From assembly GCA_944322965.1 (NCBI GenBank), contig CALUQR010000004.1, positions 124,001 to 188,000 of the forward strand: a stretch of 64,000 bases of DNA, given 5' to 3'. The notes under the pieces are model-generated. The model searched no databases and was not told where the DNA came from. It saw only the letters and a program-made list of their open reading frames with translations. The DNA comes from Vulcanimicrobiota bacterium (lineage in GTDB: Bacteria; Vulcanimicrobiota; Xenobia; Xenobiales; Xenobiaceae). The position numbers were made by a program, and so were the translations under genes. Shown here in pieces: positions 53,447 to 62,111 of this stretch; position 1 is the first letter of the stretch; the number at the start of each line of letters is the position of its first letter.

Positions 53447-53875
53447 TTACTTCTTCTTAGTATCCTTGGGACGCTTAGCGCCGTACTTAGAACGGCCCTG
53501 ACGGCGATTGGCGACGCCGCTAGCGTCTAAGGTACCGCGAATGATGTGATAACGTACGCCGGGCAAGTCCTTAACGCGACCGCCGCGGATCAAGACGACC
53601 GAGTGCTCTTGCAAGTTGTGACCGATACCCGGGATATAAGCGGTAACTTCGATACCGTTGGTCAGACGCACACGAGCCACCTTACGCATAGCGGAGTTGG
53701 GCTTTTTAGGGGTGACGGTCTTGACCTGGGTGCAGACGCCCTGTTTTTGGGGGCTGCCGCCGGTATCGATGCGCTTCATCAGCAGAGAGTTGTTGGAAAA
53801 ATGCAACGCGGGAGCCTTGCTCTTGTAGACAGGCTTCTTCCGACCGTTACGCACCAACTGATTGATAGTGGGCAT
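53447..53875 (-). CDS. rpsL: 30S ribosomal protein S12
   Basis: A 142-residue decoding-centre protein ([36 protein letters not shown]). Between KSKAPAL and [10 protein letters not shown] there is a 14-residue insertion ([14 protein letters not shown]), as in Firmicutes S12. The Lys residues of TPKKPN (streptomycin-sensitive form) are kept. First gene of the supercluster. Confidence 0.97.
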   Translation of the reverse strand: MPTINQLVRNGRKKPVYKSKAPALHFSNNSLLMKRIDTGGSPQKQGVCTQVKTVTPKKPNSAMRKVARVRLTNGIEVTAYIPGIGHNLQEHSVVLIRGGRVKDLPGVRYHIIRGTLDASGVANRRQGRSKYGAKRPKDTKKK

Positions 53876-54035
53876 AATTACTCCTCAAAACTTCTTCCGA
53901 CTTGCCCGCTCCAACCGTAGCCATAGACTCTGACTCCCAAAGCCAGAATAACGGAGAGCGGTTCGAATAGAGGTCAGTCGGTTAATAAATCAAGGTCTCT
54001 CTCTTCTGGGCCCTAAACCCAGAAAAAGCCATAGG

Positions 54036-54064
54036 ATATTAGCATTTCCCGGGTTAGGCGTCAA
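54036..54064 (-). promoter_or_regulatory. Probable promoter of the rpsL unit
   Basis: TTGACG, 17-bp spacer, TAATAT with TGC directly before the -10. About 160 nt upstream of rpsL; the leader includes TCTGGG/CCCAGA pairing. Confidence 0.62.
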
Positions 54065-54079
54065 GAGTAGACTCTCCCT

Positions 54080-54814
54080 TTACAGGGGAAAGAGCTTGGG
54101 CAGGAGGTAGTTCATCTCTACCTTCCACCAGGGCCAGTCGTGGGAGACGTCGTGGCCCCACAGTTCGAAGTTGTGGCGAATACCGACCTTATCCATAACT
54201 TCGTGGATCTGGCGGCTATAGTGGACCCGCTCCCAGGCCCCTTGACCGCAGATAATATTGATATTGCACCCCTCTAAAGAGCGCCTAATGTAGGGATCGT
54301 GGAGATTAGAGATGTAGCTCACCGGATTATTGAAGTAACAACGGTCGTCAAAATAACCGTCCAGGAAGCAGCTAATATCGTAGATCCCGCTCATGCCTAT
54401 ACACCAACGGAAGATCTCGTGGTGGCGGAACATAGTATTTATGGCGTGGTAAGCTCCGAAACTGGCTCCCGCCGTAGCCAGAGGCAGACGGCCGCGACAA
54501 TTCCAGAAGATGAAGGGCACCAATTCGTTAATGATATAACTATTGTAGAGTTCCTGACGCCAGGCGCGCTCTCCGGGGCCGATGCCCTTATTGCACCAGC
54601 TGAGATTATTGATGGAGTTAATAGAGAAGATCTTCACTCTACCCCGCTCAATATGCTCGGAGAGGGCGTCGATCATGCCGAAGCGCTCTAACTCTTCGAA
54701 ATCGGCGGAAGCGGTGGGAAAGTAGAGCAGAGGTACACCCCAATGGCCGTAGACCGCCACGGGCATCGTACCGCCCAGGATCTCACTGTAGGGATTATGT
54801 TTCTCGACGTGCAT
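54080..54814 (-). CDS. Alpha/beta-hydrolase, esterase-like (COG4947 type)
   Basis: A 244-residue predicted cytoplasmic esterase. The nucleophile elbow is GASFGAYHA (Ser about residue 132). The catalytic His is probably in GHDVSHDWPWW near the C-terminus. An esterase-D-like beginning (PYSEILGGTMPVAVYGHWG, VPLLYFPTASAD) is visible. The substrate is unknown. It is 40 bp after the small Cys-rich gene, so the two likely form an operon from the promoter at 55110-55138. Confidence 0.82.
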   Translation of the reverse strand: MHVEKHNPYSEILGGTMPVAVYGHWGVPLLYFPTASADFEELERFGMIDALSEHIERGRVKIFSINSINNLSWCNKGIGPGERAWRQELYNSYIINELVPFIFWNCRGRLPLATAGASFGAYHAINTMFRHHEIFRWCIGMSGIYDISCFLDGYFDDRCYFNNPVSYISNLHDPYIRRSLEGCNINIICGQGAWERVHYSRQIHEVMDKVGIRHNFELWGHDVSHDWPWWKVEMNYLLPKLFPL

Positions 54815-54854
54815 CTTCTAAAATCCATCCTAACTGAGGGAATTGTTGGAGCTC

Positions 54855-55061
54855 TTACAGCTGATCGTTAATCTCCTGGCGCTCTTCCTGACCTTTGAGC
54901 CAATATTCCGGGAAGGTCTGGCACTTTTCAAAGCCCGGACAGCTGAGGCAGCGCTTGCTGCGCATATTGACCTCTCGCAAGCGTTTATCCCGACAGCTGG
55001 GATCGAAAAAGTCAAAACTGTCAAAGTACTTAACTAAGTACTCTTCCTTGTAGCGGGTCAT
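54855..55061 (-). CDS. Small Cys-rich protein
   Basis: A 68-residue protein with a good start (GGAGGATGGA before the ATG). It has four Cys: one in FFDPSCRDKR and three in RCLSCPGFEKCQTF, suggesting a metal or Fe-S site; that is inference. No other family motif is recognised. The first gene of an operon with the esterase. Confidence 0.7.
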   Translation of the reverse strand: MTRYKEEYLVKYFDSFDFFDPSCRDKRLREVNMRSKRCLSCPGFEKCQTFPEYWLKGQEERQEINDQL

Positions 55062-55109
55062 TCCATCCTCCTCCAGGGCAGCAACTACCTGGTTTTAAAC
55101 ATGCCCTAC

Positions 55110-55138
55110 ACTATAGCATTTCCCTACTTTTGGAGCAA
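55110..55138 (-). promoter_or_regulatory. Probable promoter of the Cys-rich/esterase unit
   Basis: TTGCTC, 17-bp spacer, TATAGT with TGC before the -10. The block GGGAAATGCTA is shared with the rpsL promoter. Confidence 0.6.
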
Positions 55139-55296
55139 GGGAAAGGAGGATTTACCCCTCCCAAAATGGTCTGCAAAGGAGCAGGAAGGATAGAGCGCAG
55201 GGAAAAGCCACCCCCAAGCAGAAGCTCTTAAACACTTTTTAGAGTGGGGCTACTAGATCTAGGGGATCGAGCGCCAGCCGACTGGGAGGTAGGGCA

Positions 55297-55989
55297 ATGT
55301 TTTTAGATTGGTTTAAAAGCAAGAAACCGACATTAAAGCTGAAATCCAATCAAGAGGTGGAGATCGAATTTTTTGCCGACGACACCTACAAGACGTACTT
55401 CACTACCGTCTTAGACGCGCGGCGCAACGATGCGGTCCTCAAGACCCCCGGCACGGAGCGCCGGCCGGTGCGCATGGAGAGCGGCCAACGCCTGACCGTC
55501 ACCACTCTGGCCGACAATAAGCTCTTCTACTTCGACACCGAAGTCACAGACGCCGGAGAGCGGGAGTTCGATATCGCCACCCCCACCGACGTCAAATCGG
55601 AAGACGTTCCCAACTTCGAAAATAATTGCAGCATCGAAGCGCCGGTTAACGTGGAGTACCGGGCCATCAAATTAGCCCACAGCCAATCGGCTCAAACCCA
55701 CTCCATCAGCCTCAACGGTATGGTCTTAGCTTGTAATATCGCCATCCCCGAGGGCACCGATTTACATATTGAGATCCAGATCCCGGGAACGCCCGTCTTC
55801 TCCTTCAAGGGTAGAGCCCTCAAAGCTCGCCCCAATCCCGATCCCAAGAGTTCGCGCAAGTATCTGTGCGAGGTAGAGTATATAGACGACGCCAGTCAGA
55901 GCGAGCGCCTGGCCATTATGCGCTATGCGGTCTATCTCAAGCGGCGCGAAGAGCGGCGCTTGGCTCGCGAAGGTCAAGCGACCAAATAG
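55297..55989 (+). CDS. PilZ-like protein with YcgR-like N-terminus
   Basis: A 230-residue protein. Residues about 15-95 resemble the flagellar-brake PilZN domain (GQRLTVTTLADNKLFYFDTEV). A PilZ-like beta-barrel follows (about 105-215: VNVEYRAI, HSISLNGMVLAC, CEVEYIDD). The c-di-GMP-binding RxxxR is missing (NNCSIEAPVNVEYR) and the usual D/NxSxxG is SISLNG, so nucleotide binding is doubtful. GGGAGGT lies 6 nt before the ATG. A terminator follows. Confidence 0.72.
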   Translation: MFLDWFKSKKPTLKLKSNQEVEIEFFADDTYKTYFTTVLDARRNDAVLKTPGTERRPVRMESGQRLTVTTLADNKLFYFDTEVTDAGEREFDIATPTDVKSEDVPNFENNCSIEAPVNVEYRAIKLAHSQSAQTHSISLNGMVLACNIAIPEGTDLHIEIQIPGTPVFSFKGRALKARPNPDPKSSRKYLCEVEYIDDASQSERLAIMRYAVYLKRREERRLAREGQATK

Positions 55990-56028
55990 AAGTGGAGCGA
56001 TCCCCCCTTTAGCTTACAGATAAACTGA

Positions 56029-56072
56029 GGTCAGCTGCGCCCGGAGAGGAGCCTCTCCCAGCTGGCCTTTTT
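56029..56072 (+). terminator. Intrinsic terminator of the PilZ-like gene
   Basis: Arms GGTCAGCTG (56029-56037) and CAGCTGGCC (56059-56067), one G-U, with inner GAGAGG/CCTCTC pairing, then five T. Confidence 0.82.
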
Positions 56073-56122
56073 GCTTCGCCCTCTCCTCCCCGAGGGAGAC
56101 CAATTTTAAAGGAGTTCCTACG

Positions 56123-59100
56123 ATGTGCGGAATTGCCGGTATTATCTATAATTCTAATCGTCCCGCCCAAGTGATCCCTTGGACGGAGCTAATCGCCCAG
56201 CTGGGCCGCTTAGCCCATTTAGAGGTCGATCCCCAGACCCCACCCCAAGCGGAAGTAGAAGCCTTAGAGAGCGCCCTGGCCCCCTTGCGCGGCTTCTCAG
56301 CCTTCTCCCAACTTTGGGACCAGCCCGCCTTAGCCCAGAGTTTAGCTATCGCCGCCCAAGAGCTCTCCTCTTTCGAAGAGCGCTCTAAAAAAGAGGTCTT
56401 AAACTCTAACCTGCCTCTGCCTACCACCTTAGTAGAGAGTTGGAACGCCCTCTGGGTGCGCATTCGCGATCTGGCCTGGACCGTATCTAGGGACTTAGTC
56501 GACAATTTGGCCCGCGTGCGCCTCATCGTCCCCTCCGACTTTACGGCGGCCAGCGCCGAAGCCTGGAAGATTACCGCCGTTTTAAATGATATCGACCGCC
56601 TGGAAGTGCGCGGGCGCGACAGTTTAGGGATCGGCATTAGCCTACTCTTTAAAGATCAAGCTACCTACCGCCAGTTCCGCCAGCTGGTAGAAGAGAAGGG
56701 TTTAGGGGACAACTTCCAAGAGCGCCTCCAGAGTTCCAATTTAGAGAATATGGCTCTGCGCTTAGATGAGAGCCAGCCCGCCCGCCCCCAATTGCTCTTT
56801 ATCTATAAAGTCTCCCAAGAGGTGGGGGCTTTGGGCGACAACGTAGCCGCCTTGCGCCGCTACATAAAAGCCGACCAGGCTCTGTGGCTGGCCTTGGGGC
56901 TAGAGGGGATTACGACTAAAGTCTGGTCCCACACCCGCTGGGCCTCCAACGGGGTCATCAATATTCCCAACTGTCACCCCGTCGACGAACAGACCCTGCC
57001 CTTAGAGGATAATCCCCCCTACTGGATCGCCGCCGCCCTCAATGGGGACGTCGACAATTTCCAAGCCTTAGCCCAAAAGGTCTCCCTGGCCGACGGCAAG
57101 ATGATCTCCCCCCAGATCACCACCGACGCCAAAGTCATTCCGGTGATGGTCGACTACTATTACCGGCGCACCCACAACTTGCAAGAGGCCTTCTTGCAGG
57201 CCGTGCGCGAGTTTGAAGGCTCGGTAGCTATCGTCATGAGCTCTAGCTTAGAGCCAGAGCGCACCTATCTGGCCCTCAAGGGGAGCGGCCAATCCCTCTT
57301 CGTAGGCTTATGCGACTCCGGTTACGTCTTTGCCTCGGAGGTCTATGGCATCGTCGAGCAGACGAACCGTTACTTGCGCTTAGACGGAGCCACGGAGCGC
57401 CAGCCCGGCCGCCCGGAGAGCGCCGGCCAGATCTTTATCCTCCAAGAGGGGGCCCAAGGCTTAGAGGGGATCGAGGTCTTAGCCATGGACGGCTCTACTA
57501 TCCCCCTCGGCCCCCAAGATATTCATACCGCGGAGATCACTACCCGGGATATTAACCGCGGCCAACATAGCCATTTCCTCTTAAAAGAGATCTTCGACGC
57601 CCCCGGCTCTATCGAAAAGACCCTCCAGGGCAAGTACTTTATCTCCCAGGAGTTTGACGGTCCGGCGCGCGTCAACTTAGGGCCGGAAGTCTTCCCCACC
57701 GCCTTAGCGGAGAAGATCTGCGCCCGGGAGATTACCCGCATCCTGCTCATCGGCCAAGGGACGGCGGCCGTAGCGGGGGTAGCTATCGCCTCCATGATGC
57801 AGCGAGCCCTCAAAGGTTCCGACATTGAAGTGCGGGCCATTAAGGCCACTGAGCTCTCCGGCTACTCTATGGAAGAGGATATGTCTAAGACGCTCATTAT
57901 CGCCGTCTCCCAGTCGGGCACTACTACCGATACCAACCGTACCGTCGATATGGTGCGAGCCTGCAAGGCCACCGTCTTAGCTATTGTCAACCGGCGCAAC
58001 TCCGACTTAACTTATAAGGTCGACGGGGTCATGTATACTAGCGACGGGCGCGATATCGAAATGTCCGTAGCCTCCACCAAGGCCTTCTACAGCCAAGTGG
58101 TAGCCGGTTACCTCTTAGGCTTACATATCGCCTCCCTCTTAGGGACTCTGACCAACCGCGACCTGCGCCGCGAGTTGCAAGAGTTGCTCAGTCTGCCCTC
58201 TAAGATCGCCTCCGTCTTAGCTAAGCGCCAGGAGATCGAAGCGGTGGCCAAGCGCTACGCCACCACCAAGCGCGACTGGGCGGTAGTGGGGAGCGGCAGT
58301 ACCAAAGCGGCCGCCGACGAGATCCGCATCAAGTTGAGCGAGCTCTGCTATAAGTCGATAGCTACCGACTATATCGAAGATAAGAAGCATATCGACCTCT
58401 CCTCCGAGCCCTTGACCTTAGTCTGCACGGCCGGCCTCCCCCCCATGGCTCTGCGCGACGCCGTCAAAGAGGTGGCCATCTTCCGCAGTCACAAATCGCT
58501 GCCCGTAGTTATCGCCAGCGAAGGTTTTGATGAGTTCGAACATTACGCTACGGGCGTCTTCTACGTCCCCAACGCCTCGGCCAACGCCTCCGTCCTTTTG
58601 AATACGGTAGTAGGCCACCTCTGGGGCTACTATTGCGCTCTGGCTATTAACGAAGGGGCCAACCTCTTGCGCCCCGGCCGGGCTCTGGCCGTACAGTATC
58701 TCAATAGCGGCAGCGCCTTGCTCTTCAACCAGACTAATATTAAGCGCATGTTGACTATCGGCAAGACCTTCCAGGACGACCTCAAAGAGGGGCGCTTCAA
58801 TAGTTCCCTCTCCGTCGATTCCGCCGTGCGTCTCTCCTTAATGTTCCAATACTTTACTGGAGCCCGCTCCCTGCGCCAGTTGGCCACCGACTTTAAGGGC
58901 AAGAGCTTAGTGGAGACTATGGTCTTATTCCTCTCCCAAGCTATCCAGGAGCTCTCCCGGCCCATCGACGCCATTAAACACCAGGCCAAGACGATTACCG
59001 TGGGTATCTCCCGGGCGGGCGAATTGGCGGAAGGGCCCATCTTCCAGGCTTTGCAAGTCTTGGATATTACCCCCGACGATCTCCCCTACCGCGATCTGCC

Positions 59101-59623
59101 CTTCTTGCGCGCGCTCAGCATGACTATCGACGAAGTTTTGGGTTCTACCCTCTACGAAGTCGACGGCCTCAACGCCCTCAACGAGGTCAGCGAAGCTACG
59201 CGCATTAAGGTCACCCGCAAGACGGGTATCTCCCAGAACTTGCGCTCCCGCTCCGACTTCAACTCCCCCTTAGTCGGCACCAAGCAGTGGGTGACTAATA
59301 ACCGCCGCTCTTACGTAGGCCACGGGCGCAACGATAAGCGCCCCATGCTCATTACCCCCATCATCTCCACCGGGTGCGTCGACCACTTAGCCCTCCTCCA
59401 CCTGCGCTTTAAGAAGGAGCTGCCCCTCCCGGAGCGGGTGGAAGTTATCAAGAACCTCACCAACCGCTATGGCGACTTAGTGAGCCAAGTCGAAGAGACG
59501 AATGTCATCTGGCACGACGAGTTCTTGAACCTCTTGAGCGTGGAAGAGCTGGCCACCCAGCGGGCGGCCGTCTTAGCGGAGTTGATCCTTAAGCGCCTCA
59601 ATACCGGGGCGGAGGTTAAGTGA
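56123..59623 (+). CDS. Very large GlmS-like amidotransferase/isomerase
   Basis: A 1166-residue protein, almost twice normal GlmS. It starts MCGIAGIIYNSN with the catalytic Cys2. The class II amidotransferase motifs (HTRWASNG, ALNGDVDNF, TDAKVIP) appear only after an insertion of about 220 residues. Two SIS domains follow (about 535-690 with SQSGTTTDTNRT and SVASTKAF; about 715-860). Equivalents of GlmS Lys485, Glu488 and His504 appear in RIKLSEL and DKKHIDL. The last ~300 residues are an extra domain. Similar giants occur in scattered phyla; whether it makes glucosamine-6-phosphate is not shown. Ribosome-binding site AAAGGAG. Confidence 0.82.
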   Translation: MCGIAGIIYNSNRPAQVIPWTELIAQLGRLAHLEVDPQTPPQAEVEALESALAPLRGFSAFSQLWDQPALAQSLAIAAQELSSFEERSKKEVLNSNLPLPTTLVESWNALWVRIRDLAWTVSRDLVDNLARVRLIVPSDFTAASAEAWKITAVLNDIDRLEVRGRDSLGIGISLLFKDQATYRQFRQLVEEKGLGDNFQERLQSSNLENMALRLDESQPARPQLLFIYKVSQEVGALGDNVAALRRYIKADQALWLALGLEGITTKVWSHTRWASNGVINIPNCHPVDEQTLPLEDNPPYWIAAALNGDVDNFQALAQKVSLADGKMISPQITTDAKVIPVMVDYYYRRTHNLQEAFLQAVREFEGSVAIVMSSSLEPERTYLALKGSGQSLFVGLCDSGYVFASEVYGIVEQTNRYLRLDGATERQPGRPESAGQIFILQEGAQGLEGIEVLAMDGSTIPLGPQDIHTAEITTRDINRGQHSHFLLKEIFDAPGSIEKTLQGKYFISQEFDGPARVNLGPEVFPTALAEKICAREITRILLIGQGTAAVAGVAIASMMQRALKGSDIEVRAIKATELSGYSMEEDMSKTLIIAVSQSGTTTDTNRTVDMVRACKATVLAIVNRRNSDLTYKVDGVMYTSDGRDIEMSVASTKAFYSQVVAGYLLGLHIASLLGTLTNRDLRRELQELLSLPSKIASVLAKRQEIEAVAKRYATTKRDWAVVGSGSTKAAADEIRIKLSELCYKSIATDYIEDKKHIDLSSEPLTLVCTAGLPPMALRDAVKEVAIFRSHKSLPVVIASEGFDEFEHYATGVFYVPNASANASVLLNTVVGHLWGYYCALAINEGANLLRPGRALAVQYLNSGSALLFNQTNIKRMLTIGKTFQDDLKEGRFNSSLSVDSAVRLSLMFQYFTGARSLRQLATDFKGKSLVETMVLFLSQAIQELSRPIDAIKHQAKTITVGISRAGELAEGPIFQALQVLDITPDDLPYRDLPFLRALSMTIDEVLGSTLYEVDGLNALNEVSEATRIKVTRKTGISQNLRSRSDFNSPLVGTKQWVTNNRRSYVGHGRNDKRPMLITPIISTGCVDHLALLHLRFKKELPLPERVEVIKNLTNRYGDLVSQVEETNVIWHDEFLNLLSVEELATQRAAVLAELILKRLNTGAEVK

Positions 59624-62108
59624 GATCTTTCTGAAGGGGTCCAGTGGAGGGGCTGACCCCGCCCGGGAAGACTTTCACCAAATGGTAGCGCCCGCGCTCG
59701 ATGCGGATTAAGTAGACGTCCCGAATATCTAACATCCGAGAGAGGGAGAACTTACCCGTAGCCCCATGCCAAGAGGGGCGGGCGCCAGCCATCTGGGGGT
59801 CGGCCCCGATGGAGGCTAAGTAGGCCTGCATCCCCTCGCGGGTGTGGACCCCAGCTTTATAGGCGCTGAGTAAGATCTTGGTGGCGTCGTAGGCGCTGGC
59901 GTCTAAGTGGGAGGGAGAGATGCCCCCGAAGAGCTCCCGGAAGCGCTTGCTGTAATCTTGGCTTAAGGGGTCCTCGCTCTCGGAATGGAAGTAACCGGCC
60001 AAGATGATCCCCTCTACCGCCGGGCCCCCTACGGCCAAGAGATCTTTAGTGAAGGGGGCTACTTGGCTAGCTAAGGGGACGGTTATGCCCCGCTCGCGCA
60101 GCTCTTTAGCGAATAAGGCCAAGGGCGTGCCTCGATGGTCGGAGAAGAAGATACAGTCGGGCTTTAAGTTCTCAATATCTTGGAAGGCCTGGTTAAAGTT
60201 GACGTTGACGAAGGTGGGGGTGGCCACGATCTCTCCGCCCATCTCCTGGAAGGAGTCTTTAAAGTAGTCGGCCACGTTGCTAGAGAGGATACTATCTTGG
60301 TCGACCATCACCAAAGCCCTCTGGCAGCCCCGATCGCGCAGGTAGTTGGCGATCACCTTGCAGCGAGCGTAATTAGTATCGGAAGCGGTAAAGATGAAGC
60401 GTCCCTGTTCCCAAATGCCGGGGGCGGAGACTACCGGGGTAATGATGGGGAATTGGGCGGCGTTAAAGAGAGGGGCGATGGAGAGGGCGAATTGGGAACT
60501 GAAGGGACCCACCATCCCCAAGTAGTCGGGATCCTTAATGATGGCCGTAGCCAAACGGGTCACCGTCTCCATGCTCGACTGTTCGTCAAAGATATCGATA
60601 ACGACTAGGCGCCCCTGATCGTCTCCCCCTTGGCGGTTAAATTCCAATTGGGCCATAGCCACCCCGTAGAGCAGGCGGTAGGCTTCGGGAGCGAACATGC
60701 CGGTCATACTCATCAAGGCGGGCAGGCGGAAATAGGGCTTGCCGCTCAGATGGACGCTCACATTCTCGCGCATAATGTGGGCTTCGGCGTCGCTGGGATG
60801 GAGCGTCACCGCTTGACTGAGGCTCTGCATAGCCTTGGGCCAGTTCTGCTCGCGGATATAATTGCGAGCCTCTTCCTTATCGGGATTGACCAACTCGTAA
60901 GGGGTCTCAAACTCCCAGGTCTCCGTATGTTGGCGCAGGACGTCTTGGTAGCCGCCCCAGGCCCCTAAGCCAAAGAAGAAGAGGCAGAGCAAAAGCAACC
61001 AACTGGCCATCTTGGGGGTATGGGGGACCTTAAGCTGACTGATGGGGAGGTTATTCACCCCCTCGCTGCGCGGAGCCACGCTAGCTGAGGCCACTAAGAT
61101 GTGGCTGGGCTTTTTGAGACTCTGACTGGCGACCCGGCTAAAGGATTCCGCCCGCAACTCGTCCTTCAATAGGGGATCGTCGGCGGCCACCTTAGAGAGG
61201 ATAGAGATGAGCTCCCTAATGATCTGGCCCATATTCTGGTAGCGATCTTCAGGTTTAACCTGCATACAGCGCTGGACCAAATTGACAAAGTCGGGATTTA
61301 AGTCGGAGCGATAGGGGGCGATCTGGTGGCGCCCGTAGACGGGTGAGGGGGGGCGTCCCGTCAAGACGAAATAGAGCGTCGCTCCAAAGGAGTAGATATC
61401 GGAGCGGGCGTCCGTCTGGGTAGAGTCTTCCCAAACCTCAGGGGGGGCGTAACCTATAGAGCCCACCGCCGTAGTATCCCGCGTCTTATTGGGATCGAAG
61501 AAGCGCGCTAAACCGAAGTCGATGAGCTTAATGTGGCCGTCTTGGGCCACCATCACATTCTCAGGCTTCAAGTCGCGGAAGATGACGGGCGGGTTCTGGT
61601 TATGTAGATACTCTAAGACTTGGGCGATCTCCAGAGCCCAGCGCAAAGCTTGGACCTCGCTGGGAGGCCCCTTCTCCTCCACCAATTGGGCTAAGGTGCA
61701 GCCGTCTATCTCCTCCATCAAGAGGTAGGTAGAGTTACCTTCGGAAAAGTAGTCGACGATAACCGGCAAGCTGCGGTGGATAAGGGTAGAGAGCAAGCGC
61801 GCCTCGCGCTCAAAACTGCGCTTGGCCTCCTCTAGTTGGGACTTATCGCGGAAGTGGAGCTCCTTTAAAGCCCAAAACTTGCCGGGCAAGCGCAGATCGG
61901 TCACCCGGTAGACGGATCCAAAGCCCCCCCGCCCCAAGACGCCGGCGATCTTATAACGCCCCTGCAGGACGCGCCCGATGGGCGAGTCGCTCTCGGCGGG
62001 CGCTCCCTCAGCGTTCATCAAGCTAGAGGCGGGCAGAGCCATAGGACCGCCCGCTAAGTGGAACTCCTGCTCCGGTTGAGGTTGCTGTCTCTCCTGCTCC
62101 TGATCCAT
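59616..62108 (-). CDS. Ser/Thr protein kinase fused to a periplasmic ligand-binding sensor
   Basis: An 830-residue transmembrane receptor kinase. The cytoplasmic kinase domain (about 50-310) has GRGGFGSVYRV, the ATP Lys in ALKEL, IFRDLKPENVM (Phe replaces the usual His of HRD) and DFGLARF. One membrane helix (about 365-385) is followed outside by a short TPR-like segment and a type I periplasmic-binding-protein domain (about 455-825: MVGPFSSQFALSIAPLFN, KPDCIFFSDHRGTPLALFAKEL, DASAYDATKILLSAY), as in branched-chain amino-acid receptors. All catalytic residues appear present. Three bases after a histidine-kinase gene; overlaps the GlmS-like gene by 8 bp tail to tail. Confidence 0.88.
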   Translation of the reverse strand: MDQEQERQQPQPEQEFHLAGGPMALPASSLMNAEGAPAESDSPIGRVLQGRYKIAGVLGRGGFGSVYRVTDLRLPGKFWALKELHFRDKSQLEEAKRSFEREARLLSTLIHRSLPVIVDYFSEGNSTYLLMEEIDGCTLAQLVEEKGPPSEVQALRWALEIAQVLEYLHNQNPPVIFRDLKPENVMVAQDGHIKLIDFGLARFFDPNKTRDTTAVGSIGYAPPEVWEDSTQTDARSDIYSFGATLYFVLTGRPPSPVYGRHQIAPYRSDLNPDFVNLVQRCMQVKPEDRYQNMGQIIRELISILSKVAADDPLLKDELRAESFSRVASQSLKKPSHILVASASVAPRSEGVNNLPISQLKVPHTPKMASWLLLLCLFFFGLGAWGGYQDVLRQHTETWEFETPYELVNPDKEEARNYIREQNWPKAMQSLSQAVTLHPSDAEAHIMRENVSVHLSGKPYFRLPALMSMTGMFAPEAYRLLYGVAMAQLEFNRQGGDDQGRLVVIDIFDEQSSMETVTRLATAIIKDPDYLGMVGPFSSQFALSIAPLFNAAQFPIITPVVSAPGIWEQGRFIFTASDTNYARCKVIANYLRDRGCQRALVMVDQDSILSSNVADYFKDSFQEMGGEIVATPTFVNVNFNQAFQDIENLKPDCIFFSDHRGTPLALFAKELRERGITVPLASQVAPFTKDLLAVGGPAVEGIILAGYFHSESEDPLSQDYSKRFRELFGGISPSHLDASAYDATKILLSAYKAGVHTREGMQAYLASIGADPQMAGARPSWHGATGKFSLSRMLDIRDVYLIRIERGRYHLVKVFPGGVSPSTGPLQKDLT

Positions 62109-62111
62109 CTC

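Noticed and set aside
53940-53985. tRNA-like T-loop sequence GGTTCGAAT
   Set aside because: The flanking bases do not pair into a T-arm, and no acceptor or anticodon stem could be built. It lies in the rpsL leader.
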